Shown here: positions 1 to 4,817 of the stretch, piece by piece
How positions within the stretch are numbered: the stretch's first letter is position 1
Layout: each line of letters opens with the position of its first letter
Assembly: GCA_002733945.2 (NCBI GenBank)
Contig: NVXO02000002.1
Coordinates: forward strand, 365,301-373,813
Length of the DNA: 8,513 nucleotides
Direction: 5' to 3'
Origin: Sulfurimonas sp.
GTDB taxonomy: Bacteria > Campylobacterota > Campylobacteria > Campylobacterales > Sulfurimonadaceae
Notes under the pieces: generated by a model
Told to the model about the DNA's origin: nothing
Databases searched by the model: none
Seen by the model: only the letters and a program-made list of their open reading frames with translations
Made by a program: the position numbers and the translations under genes

Positions 1-2
1 AT

Positions 3-95
3 ACCTATACTTTAAGATTGTATTCGGGTACACTTACATTAATAAAAGATGATTCGAGTTACATCTTTAGTCTGCGTTACATTGATGACTTTTAG
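3..95 (+). CDS. Possible C-terminal tail of an upstream gene (partial)
   Basis: One forward frame is open from the left edge to a TAG at 93-95, giving about 30 residues that end in SLRYIDDF. The alternation of polar and hydrophobic residues is beta-strand-like and the final residue is Phe, which would fit the end of a beta-barrel protein, but this is weak. A second forward frame is also open, to a TGA at 50-52. I do not recognise a family. A stretch this short can be open by chance, so this is only a candidate for a gene entering from the left. Confidence 0.2.
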   Translation, partial: TYTLRLYSGTLTLIKDDSSYIFSLRYIDDF

Positions 96-108
96 TTAAC
101 AGTATAAT
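82..108 (+). promoter_or_regulatory. Promoter of the cold-shock gene
   Basis: A perfect TATAAT -10 box lies at 103-108. A weaker -35-like TTGATG is at 82-87 with a short 15-base spacer. Transcription would start near 115 and leave a leader of about 70 bases before the ATG at 186. Long leaders are common for cold-shock genes, where the mRNA structure itself responds to temperature. Here the leader holds only a small possible stem (CACC pairing with GGTG around 145-161), so thermoregulation is not demonstrated. Confidence 0.55.
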
Positions 109-185
109 CCACCTAAAAGAAAGACTTCATATTAGATTTTAAACCACCTTAGCAATGGGGTGTATTCAAACACAAAGGTATTACA

Positions 186-404
186 ATGGGAACATTAGTA
201 AACGGTACGATTAAATGGTTTAACGAAGATAAAGGTTTTGGCTTTATCGAACAAGAAGATGGTGGAAAAGATATATTTGTACATTTCCGTCAAGTAAATA
301 ACTCAGGTTATGGTCGTGTTTCATTAGCAGATGGTCAAAAAGTGACTTATGAAATTGGTGAAGGCGACAAAGGCCCTCAAGCAGAAAACGTTACAGGTCT
401 GTAA
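186..404 (+). CDS. Cold-shock protein, CspA family
   Basis: This 72-residue protein is one complete cold-shock domain, the usual family length. It binds single-stranded RNA and DNA in the cytoplasm and acts as an RNA chaperone and translation or antitermination modulator. Seen in the sequence: the N-terminal GTIKWFNEDKGFGFI strand pair containing the RNP1 motif KGFGFI (residues 16-21), and the RNP2 motif DIFVHF (residues 29-34), followed by a C-terminal half with QKVTYEIGEGDKGPQAENV. The start is supported by an AAAGG ribosome site at 174-178, seven bases before the ATG. It is monocistronic, with its own promoter upstream and a hairpin terminator downstream. Whether it is cold-induced or constitutive cannot be told from sequence, so I give no paralogue symbol. 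Confidence 0.97.
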   Translation: MGTLVNGTIKWFNEDKGFGFIEQEDGGKDIFVHFRQVNNSGYGRVSLADGQKVTYEIGEGDKGPQAENVTGL

Positions 405-412
405 CCTTTCTT

Positions 413-447
413 ATGAGCGGATTTATCCGCTTGTTAACTTTCTTTTT
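413..447 (+). terminator. Rho-independent terminator of the cold-shock gene
   Basis: AGCGGA (416-421) pairs with TCCGCT (426-431) around a TTTA loop, with outer wobble and A-T pairs out to 413/434. A T-rich tract (TTTCTTTTTT) follows within a few bases. It lies just after the cold-shock stop codon. The T tract overlaps the 3' end of the convergent lysine-rich mini-gene on the other strand. Confidence 0.75.
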
Positions 448-583
448 TATCTGAGGGAATTTGTTCCTCATCTTTTACTCCATCATTATTTTTCGCTAGT
501 TTTTTCTTAAGTTTTTCTTCTTTTTTCTTCTTCTTTTCCATCTCGCGACCATATTTTTCATAGCCATAGTTTGTTTTTGCCAT
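434..583 (-). CDS. Lysine-rich 49-residue mini-protein
   Basis: On the minus strand an ATG at 583 opens 49 codons ending in TAA at 434-436. The protein begins MAKTNYGYEKYGREMEKKKK, and 15 of its 49 residues are Lys. The N-terminal third is aromatic (Tyr 6, 8, 11), residues 14-31 form a very basic predicted helix, and the tail is polar and acidic. A Shine-Dalgarno-like AGGA lies about eight bases before the ATG on that strand. I recall similar MAKTNY...EK-type mini-proteins as uncharacterised hypotheticals in other proteobacteria, but cannot verify this here. The charge pattern suggests binding to RNA, the ribosome or another acidic partner, which is inference. It is convergent with the cold-shock gene and divergent from another lysine-rich mini-gene at 717. 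Function unknown. Confidence 0.7.
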   Translation of the reverse strand: MAKTNYGYEKYGREMEKKKKKEEKLKKKLAKNNDGVKDEEQIPSDKKES

Positions 584-647
584 TAGTAATCCTATTTTAA
601 ATATTTATATTTTGTAATATCTTGGAGTATAGCTAAGTTTCTATCAA

Positions 648-690
648 TTTACACATTTAGCATGAGAAATTACGATACAATCAATGTATC
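648..690 (+). promoter_or_regulatory. Promoter region with inverted repeat GATACA-N5-TGTATC
   Basis: The 133-base space between the two divergent mini-genes holds a perfect 6+6 inverted repeat: GATACA at 674-679 and TGTATC at 685-690, with a 5-base spacer. It overlaps plausible -10 boxes for the rightward gene: TACAAT at 676-681, or TACGAT at 671-676 lying 17 bases after TTTACA at 648-653. The geometry would suit a dimeric repressor site. No regulator is encoded nearby, and AT-rich DNA produces such repeats by chance. Confidence 0.3.
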
Positions 691-716
691 AACTATATCA
701 TATGAAGGAGACCAGC

Positions 717-821
717 ATGGCAAAAGGTAAAGACAGTCAAAAATCTACAAAAAAAGCACCCGCTAAAACTTTAAAAGAAAAAAGAGAAGACAAAAAAGCT
801 AAAAAAGCAGGTAAAGCATAG
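717..821 (+). CDS. Lysine-rich 34-residue mini-protein
   Basis: An ATG at 717 opens 34 codons ending in TAG at 819-821. A near-perfect ribosome site, AAGGAG at 705-710, lies six bases upstream, the strongest translation signal in this part of the window, so the gene is very likely translated. The protein starts MAKGKDSQKSTKKAPAKTLK. It has 13 Lys in 34 residues, an Ala-Pro-Ala hinge near residue 14 and a basic helix (EKREDKKAKK) at 21-30. It has no signal peptide or membrane segment. I recall similar tiny MAKG...PAKTLKEK proteins in other proteobacteria, but no function. A hairpin follows directly. It stands divergently to the other lysine-rich gene (434-583). A nucleic-acid or ribosome-associated role is a guess from charge. 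Confidence 0.75.
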   Translation: MAKGKDSQKSTKKAPAKTLKEKREDKKAKKAGKA

Positions 822-849
822 TATAGGAGTCTCATCTTGAGACTTATAC
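821..849 (+). terminator. Hairpin after the 34-residue gene
   Basis: AGTCTCA (828-834) pairs with TGAGACT (838-844) around a TCT loop. An outer GTATA/TATAC stem (821-825 with 845-849) extends it past a two-base GG bulge. The following sequence (CTTCCAAACTAATTAT) is only weakly T-rich. It may be a weak terminator or an mRNA-stabilising 3' stem. Confidence 0.5.
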
Positions 850-883
850 TTCCAAACTAATTATCCTCACATTATCCACTTTC

Positions 884-911
884 TTGACATATATCATCTT
901 TCTAGTATCAT
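884..911 (+). promoter_or_regulatory. Promoter of the hemerythrin gene
   Basis: A perfect -35 TTGACA lies at 884-889 and a TATCAT -10 (5 of 6) at 906-911, with a 16-base spacer. The predicted start near 918 gives a leader of about 30 bases to the ATG at 949. A consensus -35 is unusual in Campylobacterota, whose sigma-70 promoters depend mostly on the -10 region. Confidence 0.5.
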
Positions 912-948
912 ACTTGCGCTAAACTATAAAAAAATAAAAGGGTTGATC

Positions 949-1374
949 ATGGGATTAATATATGCAGAACAAGTTGAGGAAATGGATGTTGAGGAGATGC
1001 AAGCGACACATGAAAATGAGATACAAATTTTAAATGATATTGATAAGCTAGCTACTCAGTGTCAAATACAAAAAACTCCAACCGATGCCCTTGAAGCAAA
1101 ACTTCATGAGTATGTCGAGCATGTACATAAACACTTTGCCAATGAAGAACGCTTAATGCAAAAGTATAACTTCCCAAAGTATGAGATGCATAAAACTGCT
1201 CACGATATATTTTTATCAGACCTTGAGCATAGTAGTAGAGAATGGAGAAAGTATGGAGACTTTAAAAAGATTCTTAACTTTATTCGCAAAACTCCAGAGT
1301 GGATTGTTCTACATGTAAACTCAGTAGATGCTCCAACGGCTGCTTACCTTGCTCAAAAAATGAAAGAAGACTAA
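949..1374 (+). CDS. Bacteriohemerythrin, single-domain oxygen-binding protein
   Basis: This is a 141-residue, single-domain hemerythrin of usual family length. It is a four-helix bundle holding a non-heme di-iron site that reversibly binds O2 and serves O2 scavenging, delivery or sensing in the cytoplasm. All seven canonical iron ligands can be placed: His21, His58 or His62 with Glu66 (HF..EE, residues 62-67; His62 fits the HxxxE spacing), His81 and His85 (HxxxH), and His122 with Asp127 (HxxxxD, preceded by Trp118). The ATG at 949 is chosen because AAAGGG at 937-942 sits six bases before it. An in-frame TTG at 943 would touch that ribosome site. A good promoter lies upstream and a long hairpin overlaps the stop, so it is probably transcribed alone. 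Such proteins are common in microaerobic Campylobacterota. No signal peptide or fused sensor domain is present. Confidence 0.93.
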   Translation: MGLIYAEQVEEMDVEEMQATHENEIQILNDIDKLATQCQIQKTPTDALEAKLHEYVEHVHKHFANEERLMQKYNFPKYEMHKTAHDIFLSDLEHSSREWRKYGDFKKILNFIRKTPEWIVLHVNSVDAPTAAYLAQKMKED

Positions 1375-1400
1375 GTGCCTTTATGCCACTTAGTCTTCTT
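1364..1400 (+). terminator. 14-bp perfect inverted repeat over the hemerythrin stop
   Basis: Bases 1364-1377 are perfectly complementary to 1387-1400 around a 9-base loop (CCTTTATGC). The TAA stop (1372-1374) lies inside the left arm, and the right arm is itself pyrimidine-rich (CTTAGTCTTCTT). No further T run follows, so it may act as a terminator with an internal U-rich arm or as a 3' stabilising stem. Confidence 0.6.
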
Positions 1401-1467
1401 AGTGTGCTCAATATAAACTAACATAATAAATCTTTTTATCTATCCTTAGCTTCTTGATAAATAATTA

Positions 1468-1476
1468 TGTTAGAAT
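1468..1476 (+). promoter_or_regulatory. Extended -10 promoter of the PNPOx-like gene
   Basis: TG at 1468-1469 followed by TAGAAT at 1471-1476 forms an extended -10 element (5 of 6 in the hexamer). No clear -35 is seen. The predicted start near 1483 leaves about 23 bases before the ATG at 1506, with the ribosome site AAGGA at 1495-1499. An upstream in-frame ATG at 1467 would then lie outside the transcript. Confidence 0.35.
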
Positions 1477-1505
1477 TAAGTGAATCTATAAAAGAAGGAT
1501 TACTC

Positions 1506-2066
1506 ATGAAAAACTCTTTGCAAGACTTACCAGGATGTGAAGGCGAACATATTCTTCAAAAAAAGTATAAAACACAAGATAATGCAAAAAGATTTTATGA
1601 CAAAGAAGTCTATCCCCACATTACTGATGTTATGACAGATTTTATTAAAAAGCAGACTATGCTTTTTATAGCCACAGCTGATAAAAATGGAGAGAGTGAT
1701 AGCTCCTTTAGAAGTGGTCAAGAGGGTTTTGTTACAGTCCTCTCTCAAGAGAAACTAATCTACCCTGAGTTTAATGGTAACGGGGTTATGGCTTCCCTTG
1801 GAAACATCTCAGAAAACGGGCATGTTGGTATGCTTTTTATAGACTTTTTTGACACTTTAACAGGTTTACACATAAACGGTAAAGCTAAGATAGTTGATGC
1901 ACAAAATTTCAATAAATATCTCACTAAAGAAGAGTTAGTAAAAGTCACACAGGCTATAGAGTCACTAGCTCAGGTACAAGTAACTTGGGTTCTTGTAGAA
2001 GTAGAAGAAGCTTATATACATTGTTCCAAAAATATACCAGAGTTACAAAAAAGATGCTTCTCCTAG
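1506..2066 (+). CDS. PNPOx-fold (pyridoxamine-phosphate-oxidase-like) flavoprotein, short C-terminus
   Basis: The 186-residue protein belongs to the broad FMN-binding split-barrel family related to pyridoxamine 5'-phosphate oxidase. Members use a flavin (FMN or F420) for redox chemistry, and the substrate here is unknown. Seen: a helical N-terminus (1-50), then the barrel core FIATADKNGESDSSFRSGQE (54-73), the cofactor-loop-like stretch EFNGNGVMASLGNISEN (88-104), GHVGMLFIDF (105-114), HINGKAKIV (122-130) and VLVEVEEAYIHCSKNIP (162-178). The ATG at 1506 is chosen for its AAGGA site six bases upstream. From memory, family members continue past YIHC.K with a GTDD..KGGD-like tail. Here the protein stops after QKRCFS, next to a run of six A, and an EAL-domain relic follows. 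The C-terminus therefore looks truncated, and whether the enzyme still works is uncertain. It is not the biosynthetic PdxH. Confidence 0.8.
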   Translation: MKNSLQDLPGCEGEHILQKKYKTQDNAKRFYDKEVYPHITDVMTDFIKKQTMLFIATADKNGESDSSFRSGQEGFVTVLSQEKLIYPEFNGNGVMASLGNISENGHVGMLFIDFFDTLTGLHINGKAKIVDAQNFNKYLTKEELVKVTQAIESLAQVQVTWVLVEVEEAYIHCSKNIPELQKRCFS

Positions 2067-2117
2067 AAGTCTTGAAGTATTAGAATACAAATGTGATGGA
2101 ATGGAAATGTATATTAA

Positions 2118-2192
2118 TATGTAAAAGTGAGAGGAGCGGACTATGCACAAGGTTACTTTGTTGCAGAACCAACTCCTGAACTTTTAAAGTAA
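2118..2192 (+). pseudogene. EAL-domain (c-di-GMP phosphodiesterase) C-terminal relic
   Basis: One frame, open from 2118 to a TAA at 2190-2192, encodes 24 residues including GADYAQGYFVAEPTPELLK. This matches the characteristic C-terminal end of EAL domains, which hydrolyse cyclic di-GMP (typical form G(C/A)DYAQGY-hydrophobic-(A/S)-x-P-x-P). Only this last strand-loop region survives. The frame is closed by TAA at 2115-2117, and no DDFGTG, EAL or other EAL motif is present upstream. There is no plausible start and ribosome site in this frame, so it is a dead fragment. It lies between a flavoprotein gene that seems to lack its tail and the NFACT promoter, suggesting that a deletion removed the sequence between them. 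Identification rests on one short motif. Confidence 0.6.
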
Positions 2193-2211
2193 GTGATCCC
2201 TGTGATATAAT
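2183..2211 (+). promoter_or_regulatory. Strong extended -10 promoter, leaderless start of the NFACT operon
   Basis: TTTAAA (2183-2188), a 17-base spacer, and a perfect TATAAT (2206-2211) preceded by TG at 2203-2204 (extended -10). Only six bases separate the -10 box from the ATG at 2218, so transcription should start at or within one or two bases of the start codon. No Shine-Dalgarno sequence precedes that ATG. Together these point to a leaderless mRNA. Confidence 0.6.
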
Positions 2212-2217
2212 AAAGAT

Positions 2218-3546
2218 ATGAAACTATCCCATCTACGCCAAATTGTTAAATACCTACACCAGTTTAAAAAAATATCTGCTATTCATAGAGTAAGTGATAC
2301 CATTACAAAAATAGTCTTTGACAAAAGAGATGCTATTTATTTTAATATGTCTCGCTCTAACTCCAGTATGTTTAAGTGCAAAGAGTATCCGCGCTCAAAA
2401 ATTTACAATGCCCCTTTTGATGTTCTTATCGCAAAACACTTTAACCGCTCTAATATTCTAAATATACAACTACTTAATGATGATAAAATTATCCGAATGA
2501 AAACTTCTATCGCTTCAGCTTATAAGGAAGAGATAACGTACATACAGATAGAGTTTACAGGAAAATACACTAATATAATTATTTTAGATGAGCAAAATGT
2601 CGTACTTGAAGCCCTGCGTCATGTTGACCTTTATTCGTCATTTCGGGAAGTACGCGTAGGACAAATACTTCTTGATGTGCCAAATGCTCCTTTTCTCGCA
2701 AAAGAGTATCCCTTAGAGAATGTTGAGGAATTCTTATACTCTGTTTATTCAAATGAGCAGAATGGAAAACTAAAAAATCTCAAAAAACAAAAAGTAGCTT
2801 TTTTGAAGAAAAAACTCAAAAAGCTACAAAAACTCTATGATAAACTAGACTCCCAAGATGATTTAGAAAAACTGGCACAAAAGAATGAACATTATGGAAA
2901 TCTAATGCTCTCAAATGTAGACAACTTTAAACCCTACTCTAAAAAACTATTATTAAATGATTATGATGGACAAACAATAGAGTTGCACATAGACAAAGAG
3001 TGTCCAACTCCCTTTATCGCAAGCAATATGTTCTTTAGTAGAAGTAAAAAGGCTAAACAAAAGGCTAAACACCTGCACATAGAGGAGGAGTCCCTCTCTT
3101 CTAAAATAGAGCATATAAAACTTTTTATACATACAGTTACAATGGCAAAAGACATCGCCAAAATAGAGCTCTTATTTCCCAAAAAAGTACAGAGTAAGAA
3201 AATCCAAGTAAACGATAGTATTGAGAGTTTTTGGATAGAAGGGTATAAAGTACAACTAGGAAAAAATAAAAAAGGAAATATAGCTCTACTTAAAAATGCA
3301 AGAGCAAAAGACATCTGGATACACCTAAAAGAACAACCTTCCTGCCATGTAATTATCACAACTGATAAACAAAGTCTTCCAGAAAAGATCATAAAATCAG
3401 CGGCTAGACTCTGTGTAGATTTTACAACGACTTCACAAGATAAGTATTTGGTCGATTATACTCCTCGTAGAGAAGTAACTATTCAGCATGGAGCTAATGT
3501 CCTCTACAATAAGTATCAAACTATTGAGATAGACACAAGGAGTTAG
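2218..3546 (+). CDS. NFACT-family protein (RqcH/Rqc2/FbpA-like)
   Basis: This 442-residue NFACT protein is shorter than the ~570-residue Firmicutes RqcH, but similar to what I recall for Helicobacter and Campylobacter members annotated 'fibronectin-binding' (Cj1349c, HP1392). Characterised relatives bind 50S subunits carrying stalled peptidyl-tRNA and add C-terminal alanine tails. Domains seen: NFACT-N, residues 1-155 (MKLSHLRQIV start, IEFTGKYTNIIILDEQNVVLE at 111-131); a lysine-rich coiled coil, about 183-225; a middle segment with YGNLMLSN and LLLNDYDG; a second coiled coil, about 272-305; and NFACT-R (DUF814), about 330-440, with DIWIHLKEQPSCHVII (365-380) and VDYTPRREV (412-420). The Asp-Arg pair needed for tailing in RqcH aligns by eye with Asp89-Lys90. 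The start has no ribosome site and lies at the predicted transcript start. The next gene begins two bases after the stop. It heads the operon. Confidence 0.9.
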   Translation: MKLSHLRQIVKYLHQFKKISAIHRVSDTITKIVFDKRDAIYFNMSRSNSSMFKCKEYPRSKIYNAPFDVLIAKHFNRSNILNIQLLNDDKIIRMKTSIASAYKEEITYIQIEFTGKYTNIIILDEQNVVLEALRHVDLYSSFREVRVGQILLDVPNAPFLAKEYPLENVEEFLYSVYSNEQNGKLKNLKKQKVAFLKKKLKKLQKLYDKLDSQDDLEKLAQKNEHYGNLMLSNVDNFKPYSKKLLLNDYDGQTIELHIDKECPTPFIASNMFFSRSKKAKQKAKHLHIEEESLSSKIEHIKLFIHTVTMAKDIAKIELLFPKKVQSKKIQVNDSIESFWIEGYKVQLGKNKKGNIALLKNARAKDIWIHLKEQPSCHVIITTDKQSLPEKIIKSAARLCVDFTTTSQDKYLVDYTPRREVTIQHGANVLYNKYQTIEIDTRS

Positions 3547-3548
3547 TT

Positions 3549-3863
3549 ATGGCGTCAATTGGACCAATTGGAAATGCAATTTTTACAAACCAAATGACAC
3601 CGGCTGCTGCTTCAGTACAAAATGCAAATCAAAATCGTGTAGACTTTCAAAATATGGTTGCCCAAGCACAGGTGCAAGAAAAAGATGAAAAAGTACTAGA
3701 AGTCCGTCCAACCGAAGAAAATAGAGAGGTTGATGAGGATAAGGAACATACACGAGATGAAGCTGATAGAGAAAATCAAAGAAATCCTAAACATGAAGAT
3801 GATGAGGAAAAAAAAGAAGACGAAGACGAAGAACCGCTCTACAAACTAGATATAAAAGTCTAG
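3549..3863 (+). CDS. Highly acidic 104-residue protein of unknown function
   Basis: I do not recognise a named family. Residues 1-43 are rich in Ala, Gln and Asn with only one Arg and one Asp (MASIGPIGNAIFTNQMTPAA...). Residues 44-95 carry 26 acidic and 11 basic residues and look disordered or coiled-coil. The protein ends in a short hydrophobic-basic tail, LYKLDIKV. There is no cleavable signal peptide or membrane segment. The ribosome site AAGGAG (3537-3542) lies inside the last codons of the NFACT gene, and the ATG follows that gene's TAG by two bases, so the two are co-transcribed and probably translationally coupled. In C. jejuni, as I recall, the gene in the same slot (Cj1348c) is annotated as a coiled-coil protein between the NFACT gene and cdsA. 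This conserved pairing may indicate a shared role with the NFACT protein. That link is inference. Confidence 0.85.
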   Translation: MASIGPIGNAIFTNQMTPAAASVQNANQNRVDFQNMVAQAQVQEKDEKVLEVRPTEENREVDEDKEHTRDEADRENQRNPKHEDDEEKKEDEDEEPLYKLDIKV

Positions 3864-3891
3864 TTAGCTAATCATAACAATGGAAAACATC

Positions 3892-4319
3892 ATGAAAAAA
3901 ATAATTACTTTACTCCTTTTAACTCTTACTCTTTTTGGAGCGAATATAGATGACTTTACACAAGAGATGGGTTTTGAGTGAGACTATAAAACAGCATTAA
4001 CAAGGGCAAAACAAGAAAATAAAATTCTTATGATGGTACTAGGGGCTGACTACTGTCCTTGGTGTCGTAAGTTTGAGAGAAAAACTCTCAACTCTTCACT
4101 ACTAAAATCACGATTACAGACAGAAGTTGTAACACTTGTAGTAGATAAAAAGTTTGATATAAAGAGCTTTCCTAAAGAGTTTCGCACACAGTTTACACCC
4201 AAGGTCTTTTTTATCAACCCTAAAGATGAAACTGTGATTTTAGATACTACAGGATATATCAAAAAAAACTTTTTGCTAAGCATTTAGATAATGCAATGGT
4301 ACTTTACCGAGAGAATTAA
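3892..4319 (+). pseudogene. Periplasmic thioredoxin-fold protein, broken by nonsense codon and frameshift
   Basis: Reading from ATG 3892 gives a signal peptide (MKKIITLLLLTLTLFGA), then NIDDFTQEMGFE and an in-frame TGA at codon 30 (3979-3981). The same frame continues as a clear thioredoxin-like domain: DYKTALTRAKQENKILMMV, a CPWC redox motif (Cys55, Cys58) and FTPKVFFIN with the cis-proline. The frame then ends early at TAG 4284-4286, just after a run of eight A (4261-4268). Adding one A restores YIKKKLFAKHLDNAMVLYREN and a TAA at 4317-4319 that shares its last base with the next gene's ATG. Related thioredoxin-like domains carry Trp where the TGA stands, so TGG to TGA is the simplest origin. 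The repaired product would be 142 residues, a secreted thiol-disulfide protein. Two independent lesions argue for a true pseudogene, but sequencing errors or recoding are not excluded. Confidence 0.85.
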
Positions 4320-4765
4320 TGAAAAAACTTCTTAGCCTACTTTTTATAACAGTTTTTAGTTTAAACGCAGCTGGGTTTTGGACACTTACAGGTCTCACTA
4401 AAGCGAATATATATGTGAAAAATAATGTTTCGCTTCTAAATCCAAATACCATTACAAGTATCAAAAAAAAGATGTCTAAAACCTTAGTTGACTTAGGTAT
4501 ACAAACAAATGTACAAGACAGTCCAACACTTATGATTGCCTTAGAAGACTTAGATAATGATGGAGTACATTATGTATACGCAAGACTTGCCCTTGGCGAA
4601 GAAGTTCAAACATACAGAGCCGATAAAAGTGTAACTTTTGCTCTTACATATTCTGCTAATGATTTTATAGAGGTAGACAAAGAAGAACTCGATAGCGAAG
4701 TTTTAGAGAGTGTGGATTTTTTACTTTCACAATTTGCAGAACACTTTCTTGATGACAAAGATTAA
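4319..4765 (+). CDS. Small exported protein of unknown function
   Basis: The product has 148 residues. A signal peptide is clear: MKKLLSLLFITVFSLNA, with likely cleavage after Ala17 or Ala18 (SLNAAGF). The mature part is about 130 residues of mixed alpha/beta character and acidic near the end: a segment IKKKMSKTLVDLGIQ (48-62), a strand TLMIALEDL (70-78), a DNDG turn (79-82), VHYVYARLALGEEVQTYR (83-100) and a C-terminal helix (120-146) rich in Glu, Asp and Leu. There are no Cys residues and no lipobox. I recognise no catalytic motif. It is probably periplasmic. Its ATG overlaps the ancestral TAA of the broken thioredoxin gene (TAATG), implying that the two were once translationally coupled and perhaps functionally linked. 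With the upstream frame now broken, its translation may have fallen unless its weak GAGAG site suffices. Confidence 0.85.
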   Translation: MKKLLSLLFITVFSLNAAGFWTLTGLTKANIYVKNNVSLLNPNTITSIKKKMSKTLVDLGIQTNVQDSPTLMIALEDLDNDGVHYVYARLALGEEVQTYRADKSVTFALTYSANDFIEVDKEELDSEVLESVDFLLSQFAEHFLDDKD

Positions 4766-4782
4766 TTCAATTCTCAAAAGGG

Positions 4783-4788
4783 TATAAT
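4783..4788 (+). promoter_or_regulatory. Promoter -10 box upstream of cdsA
   Basis: A perfect TATAAT (4783-4788) lies in the 52-base gap before cdsA, 29 bases before its ATG. No good -35 is seen, as is common in this phylum. A ribosome site AGGAA (4808-4812) precedes the ATG at 4818. This would give cdsA, dxr, the repeat protein and tsaD an internal promoter independent of the NFACT promoter. Confidence 0.5.
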
Positions 4789-4817
4789 ATCCTTATAAAT
4801 AATATCTAGGAATTTTT

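Noticed and set aside
662..730. 22-codon frame starting ATG 662 as a leader peptide for the 34-residue gene
   Set aside because: No ribosome site, its ATG lies upstream of the likely promoter -10 box, and its composition is ordinary.
943..948. TTG at 943 as the hemerythrin start
   Set aside because: It would touch the AAAGGG ribosome site. The ATG at 949 has correct spacing.
1467..1505. ATG at 1467 as the start of the PNPOx-like gene
   Set aside because: It has no ribosome site and lies upstream of the predicted transcript start. ATG 1506 has AAGGA at six bases and begins a normal family N-terminus.
2144..2188. Mini-gene starting ATG 2144 with a GAGGAG site upstream
   Set aside because: It encodes only 14 residues and is out of frame with the recognisable EAL relic that explains the same bases.
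2961..3392. Long antisense frame inside the NFACT gene
   Set aside because: It mirrors a strongly supported coding region, and its Ser/Leu/Phe-rich product is typical of the complement of Lys-rich AT-rich coding sequence. The same holds for antisense frames within cdsA, dxr and the flavoprotein gene.
3979..3981. TGA as a selenocysteine codon or genome-wide Trp reassignment
   Set aside because: The position fits a structural Trp, not a redox Cys, and the redox motif (CPWC) lies 25 residues later. No SECIS-like hairpin is evident just after it. dxr ends in TGA and other genes use TGG for Trp.
4030..4286. A separate short thioredoxin-like gene starting at ATG 4030
   Set aside because: It begins in the middle of the thioredoxin fold without the first strand and helix, has no signal peptide or ribosome site, and the upstream in-frame sequence clearly continues the domain to a signal peptide at 3892. 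It is the middle of the broken gene.
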